A DNA stretch of 64,000 nt from Sapria himalayana (lineage: Eukaryota; Streptophyta; Magnoliopsida; Malpighiales; Rafflesiaceae). Below, piece by piece: positions 10,483-24,396 of this stretch. Every line of letters starts with the position of its first letter. Within the stretch, counting starts at the first letter, position 1. The stretch spans positions 1 to 64,000 of the forward strand of contig JAREIK010002672.1 of NCBI GenBank assembly GCA_029783825.1, given 5' to 3'. Position numbers and translations under genes: made by a program. The notes under the pieces were generated by a model. The model was given only the letters and a program-made list of their open reading frames with translations. It did not search any database and was not told the DNA's origin.

Positions 10483-13400
10483 TTATTTTTTATTTATTCT
10501 AATATATGGGTAACCTATATTATCTAAATTAATAATTCCTCTATACCTAACCAGGATGTTCTTTTCTTGGAATTTCTACGGGCCTTTCCTAGCACCTTCC
10601 TCAACTAGTTTATCAGCTAACACGTTAGCCTCTCTAAATATATGTTTTATCTCTCATTTCAACTCTATTAGCATTTTTTTATCAATTTCTACTTCAAACT
10701 TTCATAATTGTATTTTACTTGTCACTAAGTCTACCAAAGACTCGAGTCTACTTGCACTTGTACATTTAAATAGCTATTTTCTTTACAAATTTTCAAGTCC
10801 TTATGCAAGGTGATAATTTCTGAATGTAATGCTGAAAAAGCTATTTCTCTCATTGTAAAGGCTTTCATTACCCCACCTACCTCATTTCTTATCGCTCCTC
10901 CATCCCCTATTATTCCCATGTCTCTTTTGAAACTCACATCCGTGTTAAGCACAAAAGTACCTTGTGGAGGCTTTTCCCAGTTGGTTATTTTTATTACTGG
11001 CAGTTTTCTCCCACAAGTTACTAGACACCATACCTTTATCTTGTATTCATCTAATCCTATTTTCATAATCCTAATCATGCTGCAAGTAGAGAAAAAGGAA
11101 TTTTCCCTCCTAATCTCGTCTATGATAGAATTAACATTCATTCGTCTGCCCTCAAATCTGCTACCATTTCTAGTCTTCCACAAGCACCAAAACACTACAT
11201 GTGGTACGTATTCTCTTAACCATTTAAGAATCTTATTCTTTGTATGCTTATTTTCCCAGCTTTTTAATCTCTCTTTAAGACTACATGTACGTTCTTCTAT
11301 TTCTGCCACTTTTTCTAAATTATTTCATATCTTTTTAGCTATTTTCCCCGTTGAAAATAAATGATTCGTGGTTTCTATATCTTGTTGCCAGCATTTACAA
11401 AATGATGCCAATCATATGCCTTTCTTCTGTATATTTACGTCCACCGAGATGGCATTAGAGAGTAGTTTCCACATGGAGACATTTATTTTGTGCTGAATCT
11501 TCTTTACCCATATCTTTTCAAATTTTCCTAAATGTGTTTTCCTATTTCTAACCTTTTGTTCACTCTACTTAATGTGAATTTTTTATCTAGGGCCAATGAC
11601 CATTTCAACCCATTATTAGGTAATATTGAGTGTTTTTCAACTATGTTTTGTTGCTTGCGTATTACTTTCCAAATATTTGACACCTTTTTTTGGATCTTTA
11701 AGTACCTTATTACCTAATCCATATCTAGCCTTTATATATGCTGCCTAGAGGTTGTTCTTTTCCTTCAGTCTCCACCAGTTTTTACAATCCCAAGCATTGG
11801 CTGTATTAAGCTCTTAAAGCCTAGACATGTTTCCTCCTTTGGATAGCATAATTCTTTCCATTTTATCTAGTGCGGCTTTTTTTCCTTCTTTTTTATCCCA
11901 TAAGAAATTGGACATTTCTATTTCTAACTTGTATATAAAAATTTTTGGTGGCTTAATTGCCATTAAAATGTGAGTTAATGAGCTTTCTAACACATGCGTG
12001 ATTAATGTAATTCTTCCCACCATGATTAACATGTCCTCTTTCCAGCTCGCAATCTTTTGTTTCATTTTTTCTACTAGGAAGATTAGATATTCTTCTTTTA
12101 TCCTTCCTTCATAAATAAGGCAGCCTAAAGAGATTAATGCTCCTTTTTCTTGCGCAAAACATGCAACTCTTTTAATTCTCTGAGTTGTATTTTCAAATGT
12201 TTTTTTTGCTATGATAAATTGGCATTTATTTTTATTCAACTTTTGTCTCGTTTATTCTTCTAGTGTTTGCGTGAGTCTCATGAGATTTCTTAAGGATCTA
12301 CTACTTGCATTTGTGAAAATAATTACATCATCTGCATATGCCAAGCAACCCACCATCAGTGTCTGTCTTGGTTGCTTAAAGGCTAAAATATTACCCATTC
12401 TTATTTTTTCTTTATAGTTAACAATAAATAACTCTAAGTATAAATTAAATAATGACGGGGAGAGTGGGTCGCCTTGCTTGAGACCTCTCGATGGTTTGAA
12501 TTCATCACCTACCAGACCATTAATAAGAATCTTTACCCATAAGCTAGAAATACATCTATACATTAGATCTATCCAATATTTAGAAAAACAAATTCTTCTC
12601 ATAATATAGCACATGGTATCCCACTCAACTCTATCAAAAGCTTTTGACAGGTCTAGTTTGAGAATTACGTTATTTTCTCTTACTTTAGCACATATTTCTC
12701 TTATTATTTCCGAAGCGAGATTGATGTTTTCCATCATCAACCTATTATTGACGAAGCCTGCTTGCTTTATCGAAATAATACTTGAAAGAACTCTACTTAA
12801 TCTATTTTGGAGTATTTTTGCTAATATTTTATATATCGAATTGTACAAACTTATCGGCCTAAAATCTTCTCCTCTTTGTGGATTTGCTTTCTTGGGAATT
12901 AATACAATGTAAGAATTTGCCTATGCTTTAGTAATTTCCACACCCACAAAGATCCAGGCGATTGCTCTAGTTAGGTCTTTTTTAATGATAGATCAGCTAC
13001 ATTGAAAGAATCCATTGCTCCAACCATCTAGTTATAGGGCACTATCTTTGTTGGCACCAAGTATTGCCTCTTTTACCTCTTCCTCTCTCGGGATTTCTCC
13101 TAGCACTTTATTATCATCTTCCGTAACTTTTCTCTCTAACTTATCTATTAATGTGTACCCACTAGGCCTATTTGAATCACATAAATGATTTTTAAAAAAA
13201 TTTCTAGTTCATACTTTATTTCTTCTTCCTTATCTATCCATACCCCCTTAGTTTTCCTTGGCCATTTTATTTTAAGCCTCTGATTTTTTATTTTTGACAT
13301 AATATTGAAAAACTTAGTATTTTTATCTCCATCTTTTAGCCATTTAATTCTTGATTTCTGCTTCCAAAAAACTTCTTCCATGTGCATTTTTAATCTTAGT

Positions 13401-14355
13401 TCAACTTTCACTTTACTATGTTCCATTCTCAAGTTCTCACCCGATCTCTTTTCATATTCTATTTCTAGATCGGCTACCTTCTGTTCTGCTTCTTGTATCT
13501 TTTTGAAAAAATTTTTAAAACTCTCCTTATTCCATGGTAAGAGTGCAAATTTTAAGTTTCGTAATTTTTGAGCCAATATTTGCATCAGGTTGCCTACCAC
13601 CAGTTTTTCCCATGTTTCCAATACAATTTTATCAAAATATTTATGCATTCCCCACATATTTTGAAATCTACAACCATTATATTTTCCTTCACTTTTTTGA
13701 ATTGTCATCAGTAGCGGGCTATGATCCAAATAGGTCCTACTTAAATGTTTAACTGTTATGCCTCCCAGCTTATCTAACCATTGTGAGTTAAATAGAATAC
13801 GGTCTAATATGGATCATATTGCACCTCTACTTTTCCAGTTATTACACCATGTGAAGTCTGACCCTAAATATTCGGCCTCCATGAGATTAGCATTAGCAAT
13901 AGCTTCATTGAAGTGAGCTATTACTATCGAGTCAGGTGGTCTTCCCCCTTTTTTCTCTTTAGAATTTCTTATAATATTAAAATATCCTCTTATAATCCAC
14001 GTGATGTTATTTTTAGCTATATTTTCTATTTCACTCCATAAGCTTTTCCTTCCTTCCTCCGTATTCTTTGCATATACTGCTGAGTATAATGCTTCTATTT
14101 GATTCTTAATTTTAAAATTAATCATCTGTTCTGTTTCTGACAATATTTCAATATCTACTAAATTATTCCACATAACCCATATCATGTCGTTAAAATTTGA
14201 GTAGGCCTTATGTAGGCCTATCATATTCTTATATTTCTCAAGTAAATTATTTTTTACTTGAGAAAATCACAATTTTTAGCTTATATATCTTAATTAAAGT
14301 TTTAATCCTATTTATCGTCGGGGAATTTGAAACCCCTCTAATATTCCATATATAC
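10483..14355 (-). pseudogene. ORF2 of L3: endonuclease, RT, zf-RVT, RNase H; broken
   Basis: Domain order on the minus strand: endonuclease (about 14330-13700, with SDFTWCNNW and DHSPLL), a linker, RT (about 12900-12250, with FRP-type entry, LDLSKAFDRVEW, LKQGDPLSPSLFNLYLE and an intact YADD at 12338-12327), the thumb region (12240-11815), a Cys/His stretch, then RNase H (about 11000-10540: NTDVSF, ALHSEI, VQVDSS; each keeps its acidic residue). ORF2 ends in a YPYIR motif at 10483. Stop codons and frameshifts interrupt it, for example the TAA after MRLTQTLEE at 12252. In the family this single polypeptide nicks DNA and copies the RNA in the nucleus. Confidence 0.85.
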
Positions 14356-14365
14356 AATTATACAT

Positions 14366-15840
14366 TTAAGAGAATCTAGCATGTGCTATAGTAATACATT
14401 TGGAGTTATATTTCATATTTATATATTTATTCATGTTTCTTTGCAGCTTGCTTGAGCTAGGTGGTGCTAAATCTAATTTCTTTAGAAAACAAATCATTTC
14501 TAATCTTATTCCCATGTTCTTGATTTCTTGCAAAGCATTCTGCTTATTTTGGAGTGTAGGCTTAGGCATATACTGCTCTTTCTACCAGAGGTCATCATGT
14601 GTTGGTGTGTTTTTTAATTTATTATTTTCCTTGCCCCCTTTTCTAGCCGACCAGCTCTTTACCTCCAAATCTTCATCTAAAAGGAGGTCATCCTCTTCCC
14701 AATCAAACTCCTCTGTATTATTCTCTACATCTGCTGTTCATATGCACCCTATTCTTATTTCTCTATGTCCTACCCTATTCTTACCTTTCCAGCTCTCTAA
14801 ACTTGCCTTTTCAACCACTTCTTCATTGCCCTCAAGCCATCTTCTAATTTCTTCTCTCTTATGATATAAACTTCTGTCCACTCTTCTCTCCTCTTCCTCC
14901 TCTCTATCCTTGTCTTCCTCTTCTCTAACCCTCACCCTAAGCTTCTCACCTTTTACCTCTCTTACCTCTAAATTTTTCATGCTCTCTTTTCTCTCTTTTA
15001 ACCCTTCTCCCCCCTTTCTTTAGAAACCTCTTCATCCTTATCTCCCTGCTCATTTACATATCCCTTCTCCCCCCCCCCCCTTCTACCCTCCTTAAAACTC
15101 TTCTTAACCCATTCTTCCATCCCTCTCCTAGTACCACCTGCCATACAATCACCTTGCCTATGCCCCTATTTTAAATAATTGAGGCAGTAAAGAGGCATGG
15201 ATTCTGGAACAAGCTCCTGCCAGAATCTTTCCTCCATGTTGCTGCCTACCCAAATTTTGTGTGGTGGGAGAAACTTCAGGTCAATATCCACGTAGATTCT
15301 TGTCATACTTGGCCTGGTAACACAGGCTGTGGCTTCGTCTAGTAGTCATGGCTGGCCCAAGAAAAGGGCTATGGAATCTAAAATTTGTTTATTGAATAGA
15401 TGAAGAGGGAGTCTAGGTAGCAAGAACCATACCAGAGATTGTGAGGACTCCTCGAATGGAGAAAAGTCAGGCACTCACTTGAAAACATGCATTGGGTAGC
15501 CTGCTATGTTCCAAGTACCTCGAAGCCAGAGTCTGAGGAAGTCATCCTCCTCCTTAAATTATAACAACATATGTTTTCCATCATAGTTCGCAATCTTCAC
15601 CATTTACCGAAGGTTTAATGAGGCCATGAAATCATATAATGCTTTGTATTCTGGTAGGCCATGGGAAAATTTCTCTATGAGGGTGAAGTTGTAGGCATCC
15701 GAAAACTTCTTCATCTCTTCTGCTTCGAAAATAATAGCTGGTTTTCCATTTTTTGTGTCAAACTTCAGAAAGAGTTGCGTGGTCTATTTAGAAGATGAAG
15801 AAAAGGATTTTTCATCAAAGTGAGAGTTGATTTTTTCCAT
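14366..15840 (-). pseudogene. ORF1 of L3; broken
   Basis: The start at 15840 gives MEKINSHFDEKSF, aligned with the other ORF1 starts. The DUF4283-like part runs to about 15250 (LVWFLLPRLPLHLFNKQ; KIWVGSNMEERFWQELVPE). The zinc knuckle follows at about 15200-15150 but is damaged: the second Cys is a Tyr and a stop lies inside it. The C-terminal part is highly charged (Arg/Glu/Lys rich, about 14980-14740) and ends with the conserved SKCIT motif shortly before the stop. Several stops disrupt it. Confidence 0.8.
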
Positions 15841-15882
15841 GTTCAGCTTCAAATAGAGCTTTTTCACTCAAAAATGGAGGGG

Positions 15883-15905
15883 TTCTCTCTCTAGAAGTTG
15901 AGAGC
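15883..15905 (-). promoter_or_regulatory. 5' leader hairpin motif of L3
   Basis: On the minus strand CTCTC, the loop AACTTCTA and GAGAG, followed by AGAA, lie about 45 nt before the ORF1 start. The 5-bp stem and 8-nt loop match those of L2, L5 and L13, while loop bases differ. Confidence 0.55.
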
Positions 15906-15974
15906 ATTTCTTCTTCTTAAAAATGGCCGGTGAAGTTGGGCTTGTGAAAATTGGTGGAGTTTAAAAAATAATAA

Positions 15975-17277
15975 AAATGGTAGTCATTGGGTGGCATATA
16001 TGAAAGCTAGATATAGCCTAGGTGATAAAGCATTCAAGAACCCAAAAAAGGTGACAAAAAGCTGGAAGCTCATGTGCAAGCAGCAAATCATTAGGGAGAA
16101 GCATGCGATACTAACTAGATTCGGGTGGAAATGCTCGCTGAATCCACAAGAAAAATTCACGCTAAAATGTGCTAAAGAGCTTGTTAGGAAAAAAAATCTT
16201 CTCGAGAAAATTTTGAAACAACATGGACAAAGGTGCTCCCGCAAAAAATGAATGTGCTCATTTGAAAACTTCTTTCAAATGGGATCAATGTCGACGAGAA
16301 TATTCAGAGGAAAGACATAAGATTAGCATCTAGATGCGAATGCTGCACTCAAGACAGAGAAAACTTGGATCATCTTTTTTCAACATGAAAAATAGCTTGG
16401 AAAATATGGAACAAATTAGAAATGGATGCAGACATAGATACTAGCACAACATCACTTGAAGAGAGATTAAAAAAATAGAGAGATAGTTATATAAAAAATA
16501 AGATTTTAAAATGGATAAGAAATTACATTATGCTTATCATAGTCTAGTGTCTATAGAAATCCAGAAACAAAAGTAGGTTTGAAGGTATTCCGATGAATGC
16601 CATAAATATTTTAGAAGAAATTAAAAATGAAAGTGCATTTATCTCAGCCTATAACCCAATAAAATTGAGAAGAATATGGCTAGATGAGAACATGAAGTTA
16701 ACTTGGGGCCTCTGCATTTTTTAAGAAAATGCCAGCAATAAGAGTTATCATCTAGAATAAGCCTTCCAAAGGAGGCTTAGTTCTAAACACAGATGGGAGC
16801 TTCAAGAGAGATATAAGAGTAGTGGGTGGAGGAGGTGTAATTAGAAACCAAGAGGGAACTGTAATGAAAGCATTTATAATGGGGGGCATGGCCTTTTCAG
16901 CCTTGCACATTGAAATTAAATCATTATAGAAAGGAATGATAATTTGTAAGGAAAATAACTTTTTAAATATTCAAGTTATTGTAGATTTGAGCCTGCTAGT
17001 TGATTTAGAAACGGGTAAAATAGAGTTATGGAAGTTTGAGGAAAATATTAATAAAATCAAAAGTTTAATTGAAGAAATAAAAGGTAAAATCATACACATT
17101 TTTAGATAGGCAAATGCCTAGGCTGATAAACTAGCTAATGAAGGTAGAGAGAAAGGAGGACAAGAATTTGACGGCGTTAATATTCCTAATAAATTCAAAG
17201 GCTTAATAAAATTAGATAAAATAAATTTCTCCTATGTTAGAATTCAAAAGATTAAAGATTGGAATGAAATAATTTAA
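15975..17277 (+). pseudogene. ORF2 C-terminal half of L4 (zf-RVT and RNase H); broken
   Basis: Opens with YMKARYSLGDKAF, the segment just after the RT thumb in this family. A zinc-binding-like stretch follows (LASRCECCTQDRENLDHLFS, about 16323-16380), then RNase H from about 16780 (LVLNTDGSFKRDI with the first catalytic Asp, ALHIEIKSL with the Glu, and a third acidic position). It ends with FSYVRIQKIK and a stop at 17275-17277. Several stops and frameshifts interrupt it. Endonuclease and RT are absent. Confidence 0.8.
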
Positions 17278-18756
17278 GAAGCAGGCTTGGTAGCAAAGTT
17301 AAATTTTTGGTTTTTCTTTTTAACTTGTTTCGTATGCAACTATTAACATATGCAAAAGAAGTTATCCAAGAGGCTCCCTGGTCCTAAGGGGGGGACTATA
17401 AAAAGATAGATCGCTCAAAAAAAAAGAATGCTGTTGAATATATTTTGTTGGTAATTGCACTCCCACAGTTATGATTTTAAGATACAGAAGACAACAAAAA
17501 ATAATAGATCAACAAACAATATATTTCCAATCAACAATCCAACTACGACATAATTAAAAAATGAGAAAATAGAACACCAGAAATAATGTGGTTCGCTAGT
17601 TGCTCAGTACTACTAGCTACATTCACCAGAAAATACTTATTCGTTATAGATTAAACCAAAATATCTTACGGTATGTGTAGTGTAGAGACAATCGTGATAA
17701 ATCACGTAGAGAGAGAAAAGATGTTGAATAGTTCCAGATCCGAAAAAATTGCAACCTGAAAATAAAAAATACAAAACATTAATAATAAAAACTCTCGGTT
17801 GAATTAACAGGACCGGGTCAGATCATGGGATGGGTAAGGCTCTACTCCAAAAATTTTGGCATGCTGATCGGACAGTGGGACCTTTGTTATTGTGCTACTA
17901 CTCATCCCCGGCCTCTTAATATTTCATTTCCTACAATTACATTAAAATATTAAAATAGAAACATTTAGTTATACAAATAGATTATCAAAAACAAATTATA
18001 TATACAACAGATTGGGTGATTTTTGGTAGATTTAAGCTTAGGAAATGGTAAGAAAGCCCAGCTGGTTGCTGCAAACTATCATTATGCTTACAGTGGAGTT
18101 GTATAATTTCAGCAGAGCAACCAAGCAGCATGGTTCAGCACTAGTGAGAAAGGTTATAAGGTAATGAAACATATAGAATGGTAGGATGCTGGTTAATTGT
18201 TTTACAGGTTCATTATATCAGGAGCAAGCCAAGAATGGAGGTATGCAAGATGCCATACACTGGATGAAGATTGGAGTATGAATAATTGGGTAGGAATTGA
18301 GGGTGTGTCTGTATGCTCTATGAAGTGTTTGGTGTCAGTCAATGTTGGGTGTATGGGATTGGGAAAGTGAGTAACTATTTCTAATCAAGGTTCAATGAGA
18401 ATATAATCCATTGGGTAGGTAGTCTATTATGTGTTTGTATAAATGTCAGGTAATTAGTGGTATGTTAACCTATGCAGTATGTTGTGTAAGGGTATGTTAA
18501 GTGTTTGTTTGTGGCAGCGTCTTGGTCGAGTTTTAGCAGAAGCATTTGCTAAGGAAGGAAGCATGATAAAAGGAAAGATTTCATAGGAACACAGGAAAGG
18601 TAGGAGCTAAGGAATGCGTGAAAAAGATAGGAAAATAGAGTTTTTTTAAGGTTTGAAATCCGTTAAAAATATAACTAAATGCATAGCCCAATGTAGAAAG
18701 TGATATAGTAAAGAATTTAACTATAACTAATGTTATTTGTTTTTTATTTTAAGAAA
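17278..18756 (+). other. Long 3' UTR of L4
   Basis: Non-coding. The first about 150 bases resemble the start of the 3' UTR in other copies. Between about 17,432 and 18,000 there is a TGTTG start and a TGTGGTTCG-type stretch reminiscent of Copia LTRs, but no closing CA with a matching 5-bp duplication could be found, so this remains a guess. No open frame of interest. Confidence 0.5.
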
Positions 18757-18852
18757 GGGTGTAAAAGGGAAAAGGGTAGATTTTAGTTTGTAAAATCAGT
18801 ATTCCTCTACCAAAAGAGAGGACTATTATAATAAAATAAACTGTCAAAAAAA

Positions 18853-21800
18853 TATAAGAATAAAAAGAATAAGAAGAATAATAAGAATAAGAATAATATG
18901 AAGTATAGAAAAAAAAGAAGAATAAGAAGAATAAGAAAATTAAAATGAATAAAAAGAATAAGAAGAATAAGAAGAATACAAAAAATCAGAAGAATAAGAA
19001 GAATCTAAAGAATCAGAAGAATAAGAAGAATAAGAAGAATAATAAGAATATGAAAAATAAAAAGAATAAGAAGAATAAAAAAAAATAAGAAGAATAAGAA
19101 GAATTAATAATAAGAAGAATTAGGAGAGTATGAAGAATGAGAAGAAAAAGAAGAATAATAAGGATAATAAGAATAAGAAGAAAAAAAGAAAAAGAATAAA
19201 AATAAGAATGAGAAGAATTAGAAGAATAATAAAAATAAAAAGAATACGAAAAATAACAAAAATAAGATTAATAAGATGAATAATAATAATAATAAAATAA
19301 TAATAATAAGAAGAATAAGAATAAAAAAAAAGAATAAGAAGAATAAGAAATATAAGAAGAATAATAAGAATAAGAAGAAAAAGAAGAATAAGAAGAAAAA
19401 TAAGAATAAGAAGAATTATAAAAATAAGAAGAATACGAAAAATAACAAGAATGAGAAGAATAAGAATAGTAAGAAAATAAGAATAATAAGAAAAATAAAA
19501 AGAATAAGAAGAGTAAGAAGAATAAGAAGAATAAAAAGAATTAAAAAAATAAGAATTAGAAGAATTATAAGAATAATAAGAATAACAAAAATAACAAAAA
19601 TAACAAGAATAAAAAGAATAAAAAGAATAAAAAGAATAATAAGAATAATAAGAATAAGTATAATAAGAAGAATAAGAAAAAAAGAAGAATAAGAAGAATA
19701 AAAAAATTAAGAAGAATAAGAAAAATAAAAAGAATAAAAAGAATAAGAAGAATAAGAAGATAAGAAGAATCATAAGAATTAGAAGAATTAAAAGAATGAT
19801 AAGTATTAGAGGAATAAGAAGAATTAGAAGATTAAGAAGAATAAGAATAATAAGAAGAATTTGAAGAATAAGAAAAATAAGAAGAATATGAATAATAACA
19901 AAAAAAAAAGAATAAGAATAATAAGAAAATAATAATAATAATAACAATAAGAAGAATAAGCAGAATAAAAAGAATAAAAAGAATAAAAAGAATAAAAAGA
20001 ATAAAAAGAATAAAAAGAATCAGAAGAAAAAGAAGAATCAAAAAAATCAGAAGAATAAGAATAATAAGAAGAATAAGAAGAATAAAAAGAATACACAAAA
20101 TAAAAAGAATAAGAAGAATAAAAAATAAGAAGAATTAGAAGAATACGAAGAATAATAAGAATAAGAAGAATAAGAAGAATAATAAGAATAAGAAGAAAAA
20201 AAGAATAATAAGAAAAATAAGAATTAGAAGAATAATAAAAATAAAAAGAATACAAAAAATTACAAGAATAAGATGAATAAGATGAATAAAAATAATAAGA
20301 AAATAAGAATAAGAAAATAATAATAATAATAATAATAATAAGAAAAGAAGAATAAGAAGAAAAATAAGAATAAGAAGAATTAGAAGAATAAGACAAATAA
20401 GAAGAAAACAAAAAATAAGAATAATAAGAATAATAAGAATAATAAGAATAATAAGATTAATAAGAATAATAAGAAAAATAAAAAAGAATTAGAAGAGTAA
20501 GAGTAATAGGAAGAATAAAAAGAATAAAAATAAAAATAAGAATTAGAAGAATTATAAGAATAATAAGAATAAAAAGAATTACAAGAATAACAAGAAAAAA
20601 AAGAAAAAAAAAAGAATGAGAAGAATAAGAAGAATAAGAAGAATAAGAAGAATAAGAAGAAGAAGAAGAATAAGAAGAATAAGAAGAATAATATGAATAA
20701 GAAGAAGAAGAATAATAATAATAATAATAATAATATGGATAAGAAGAAAAAGAAAAATAATAGAATAAGAATAATAATAATAATAATAATAAGAAAAATA
20801 AGAATAATATGAAGTAGAAGAAATAGAAGAATTAGAATATAAGAAGAATACGAATAATAACAAGAATAAGAAGAATAAGAAGAAAAAGAATAATAAGAAA
20901 ATAATAATAATAATAATAATAAATAGAATAATAAGAATAATAAGAAGAATAAGAAAAATAAGCAGAATAAAAAAATAAGAAAAATAAGAAGAATAAGAAA
21001 AATTAGATGAATAAAAAGAATAAGAAGAAGAATAAAAAATAGAATAAGAAGAATAATAAGAATAAGAAAAAAAAGAAGAATATGAAAAATAAGACGAATA
21101 AGAAAAAAAAGAAGAAAATGAAGTATAAGAAGAATAAGTAGCTTCAGAAAAATAATAAGAATAAGAAAAATATAAAGAATTCTAAGATTAAGAAGAAAAA
21201 AAAGAATAAGAAGAAAATAGAAAATTATGAAGAGTGAGAAGAATAAACGTAAAAAGAAGAATAAGAAGAATAAGAATAAAAAGAAGGATAAGAAAAATAA
21301 GAACAAAAAGATAAATAAAATGAATAGGAAGAATAATAAGAAAAGAAAGAATAAGAAAAGAACGAATAAAAAAAATTAGAAGAGTAAGAAAAATAATAAA
21401 ATAAGAATGAAAAAAAGAATAAAAAAAAGAATAATAATAATTATTAGAATATTAAGAATAAAAAGAATAAGAAAATAAGAAGGATAACAAGTATAAAAAT
21501 AATAAGTACAATAAAAATATAAAAATAATAAGTAGTTTTAAAATAATCAAAAGAATTATAATAATTAGAAAAATAAAAAAAAGAAGAATAAAAAAATAAG
21601 AAGATTAAAAAGAATAAGATGAATAATATAAATTGAATATTAAGGAGAATAAAAATAATAAAAGGAATATGAGGAATAATAAAAATAAGAAGAATATGAA
21701 GAAAAAAAATAATAAGAAGAATAAAAAGAATATGAAGAATAAGAAGAAATAAAAGAATTTGAAGAATAATAAGAATAATAAGAATAAAATGGATTGAATA

Positions 21801-24360
21801 TATAAAATTAAAAAGAATAATAAACAGTATAAAAAGTATAAGAAGAATAAGAGGAATAAGAAGAATAAGAAGAATACGAAGAATAAGAAGAATGAGAAGA
21901 ATGAGAAGAATAAGAAGAATAAGAAGAATAAAAATAATAAAAAGAATAAGAAGAATAAGAATAATAAGAAAAATAAAAAGAATAAGAATAATAAATAGAA
22001 TAAGAAGATAAAAATAATAAAAAGAATACAAAATGAATATGTAGAATAAAAACAATAAGAAGTACAAGAATAATAAGAAGAATAAGAATAATAAGTAGAA
22101 TATTAACAATTGAAAGAATAAGAACAAAAATAAAAATATGAATAATAATAAGAATAAGTAGAACAAGTAGAACAAGTTAAATAAGTAAAATCATAAGAAT
22201 AAGTATAATAAGATTAATAAGAGAATAACAAGGAGAACAAGAATAAGAAGAATAAGAAGAATATGAAGAATAAAAAAAATATGAAGAATAATAAGTATAT
22301 AGAGAATAAAAAGAATTAGAAGGATAATAAGAAAACATAGATTAAGAAGAATAAAAAGAATAAGAAGTATAAGAAGGATTAAAAAATAAAATGAATAAGA
22401 AGAAAAAGGAGAATATGGAAAATATGAAGAATTAAAAGAATAAAAAGAATATGAATAATAACAAGAATAATAAGAATGTGTAGAATAATAAGACTAAGTA
22501 GTATAAGAAGAATAACAAGTATAATAAGAATAACTGAACAAATAGATTAATAAAAATAACAAAAATATGAATAATAAATAGAATAAGAAGAACAATAAGA
22601 ATACAACAAATAATAAGAATAGTAGATAAAGAAGAATAAGAAGAATAATTAGAAAAGGAAGAATTAGAAGAATAAAAAGAATAAGAATAAAAAAAATAAG
22701 AAGCTTAAGATGAATATTAGGTATAAGAAAAATTAAAAGATAAAGAAGAATAAGAAAAATACAAATAATTACTAGACTAAAATGAATAAAAAGAATAAGA
22801 TTAATAAGAATAATAAGAATAATAAGTAGGATAAGTAGAATAACAAGAATTAAAAGAATATGAACAATTTGAAAAATATGAATAATAACTAGGATAAAAT
22901 GAATAAGAAAAAAAATAAGAATAAGATGAATAAGAAGAATAATATGAATAATAATAATAATAAGATAATTAAGAAGATGAAAAATATGAATATTAAGAAG
23001 AATAATAATAATAAAAATAATAACAACAATAACAACAATAACAAAAATATCTAGAATATGGAAAATAAATAGAATAAGAATAATAAAAAAATAATAAGAA
23101 TAAAAAGAATATGAATAATAAAAAATAAAAACAAAAATTAGAACGATAAGAAGAATAAGAAGAATGAGAATAAAAAGAAGAAAAAGAAGAAAAAAGAAAA
23201 ATAACAAGAATACAAAGAATGACAAGATAAAGAATAATAAGAAAAAAAAATATAATAACAAAAATTTGAAGTAAAAGAATAATAAAAAGAATTTGAAGAA
23301 TAAGAAGCATAAGAAGAATAATAATAAGAATAAGAAAAATAATAAAAATAATAAAAATAATAAAAATAATAAAAATAAGAAGAATAAGAAGAATAATAAG
23401 AGTAATAAGAATAAGAGTATAAGAAGAATAAAAAGAAATAGAAGAAATAGAAAAATAAGAAAAATAAGTAAAATAAGTAAAATAAGAAATTTAAGAAAAA
23501 TAAGAAAAATAAGATGAATAAAAAGAATAAGAAGAAAAGAAGAATATTAATAAAAAGTTGAATAAGAAGAAAGGAGAAAGAAGAAAAAGAATAAAAATAA
23601 GAATAGAAAAAGAACAATAATAAAAAGAATAAGAAGAATAAGAAGTTTAAGAAGAATAAAAAGAATAATAAAAATAATAAAAATATGAATAATTAGAAGA
23701 AGAATAAGAATATAAATATTGAGAAGAATAAAAAGAATTAGATGAATAAGAAGAATAAGAAAAATAAGAAAAATATGAAGAAAAAGAAGAAGAAGAATTA
23801 GAAAAATATGAATAATAAGAAGAATATGAATAATAAGAATAATAAGATCAAAAATAATACTAATAAAAATTAGAAGAATATTAAGAATAAGAAGAATATC
23901 AAGAATAAAAAATTAACAAGAATAAGTAAAATAAGAAATGATTAGAATAATAAGAAGAATAAGAATAATAAGAAATAAAGAGGAATAAGAAGAATAAAAA
24001 ATAGAAGAAAAAAAATAATAATAATAATAAATAAAAGAATAATAATAATAATAATAATAATAAGAATAAGAATAATCAATAAAATAAGAATAATAAATGA
24101 ATGAGTCATATAAGAAGTAAAAAAATAATAAGATCAATAAAAAGAATAAGAGGTACACGGATAAAAAGATTAACAAGAATAAGTAAAATAAGAATAATTA
24201 GAATAATACGAAGAATAAGAATAATAATAAGAAAATGAAGAATAAGAAGAATAAGTAGAGAATAAATAGAATTAGTAGAAAAAAAAGAAGAAAAATATGA
24301 AGAATAAAAAACTAAGAATAATAAGAATAATAAGAAATATAAGAATAATAAGAATAATAA

Positions 24361-24396
<36 letters not shown>

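Larger units (their letters stand above)
9316..15960 (-). mobile_element. LINE copy L3, nearly full length
   Basis: On the minus strand: a leader with the family hairpin (15905-15883), ORF1 (15840-14366), ORF2 (about 14355-10483), a 3' UTR of about 1.1 kb, the conserved 3' block (9414-9324) and an A-run. Total length is about 6.6 kb, matching L5. The 3' block is slightly changed: the CCTC arm of the hairpin reads TTTC. The 5' side meets the oppositely oriented copy L4 instead of an array. No other feature is seen in the UTR (9415-10482). Confidence 0.87.
15961..18852 (+). mobile_element. LINE copy L4, 5'-truncated, head-to-head with L3
   Basis: First element on the plus strand. It enters ORF2 behind the RT domain (from about 15,975), carries the zf-RVT and RNase H parts to 17,277, has a long 3' UTR of about 1.5 kb, and ends in the conserved 3' block (18757-18852) with an A-run at 18845-18852. 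The junction with L3 at about 15,960 shows no array and no clear repeat. The UTR portion 17,430-18,000 differs in texture from the rest and may hold a fragment of another element. The 6.6 kb array follows directly. Confidence 0.82.

Noticed and set aside
17432..18000. Possible solo Copia LTR in the 3' UTR of L4 (TGTTG start, TGTGGTTCG-like motif).
   Set aside because: No matching CA end with a 5-bp duplication was found by eye, and no internal retroviral-type domain is nearby.
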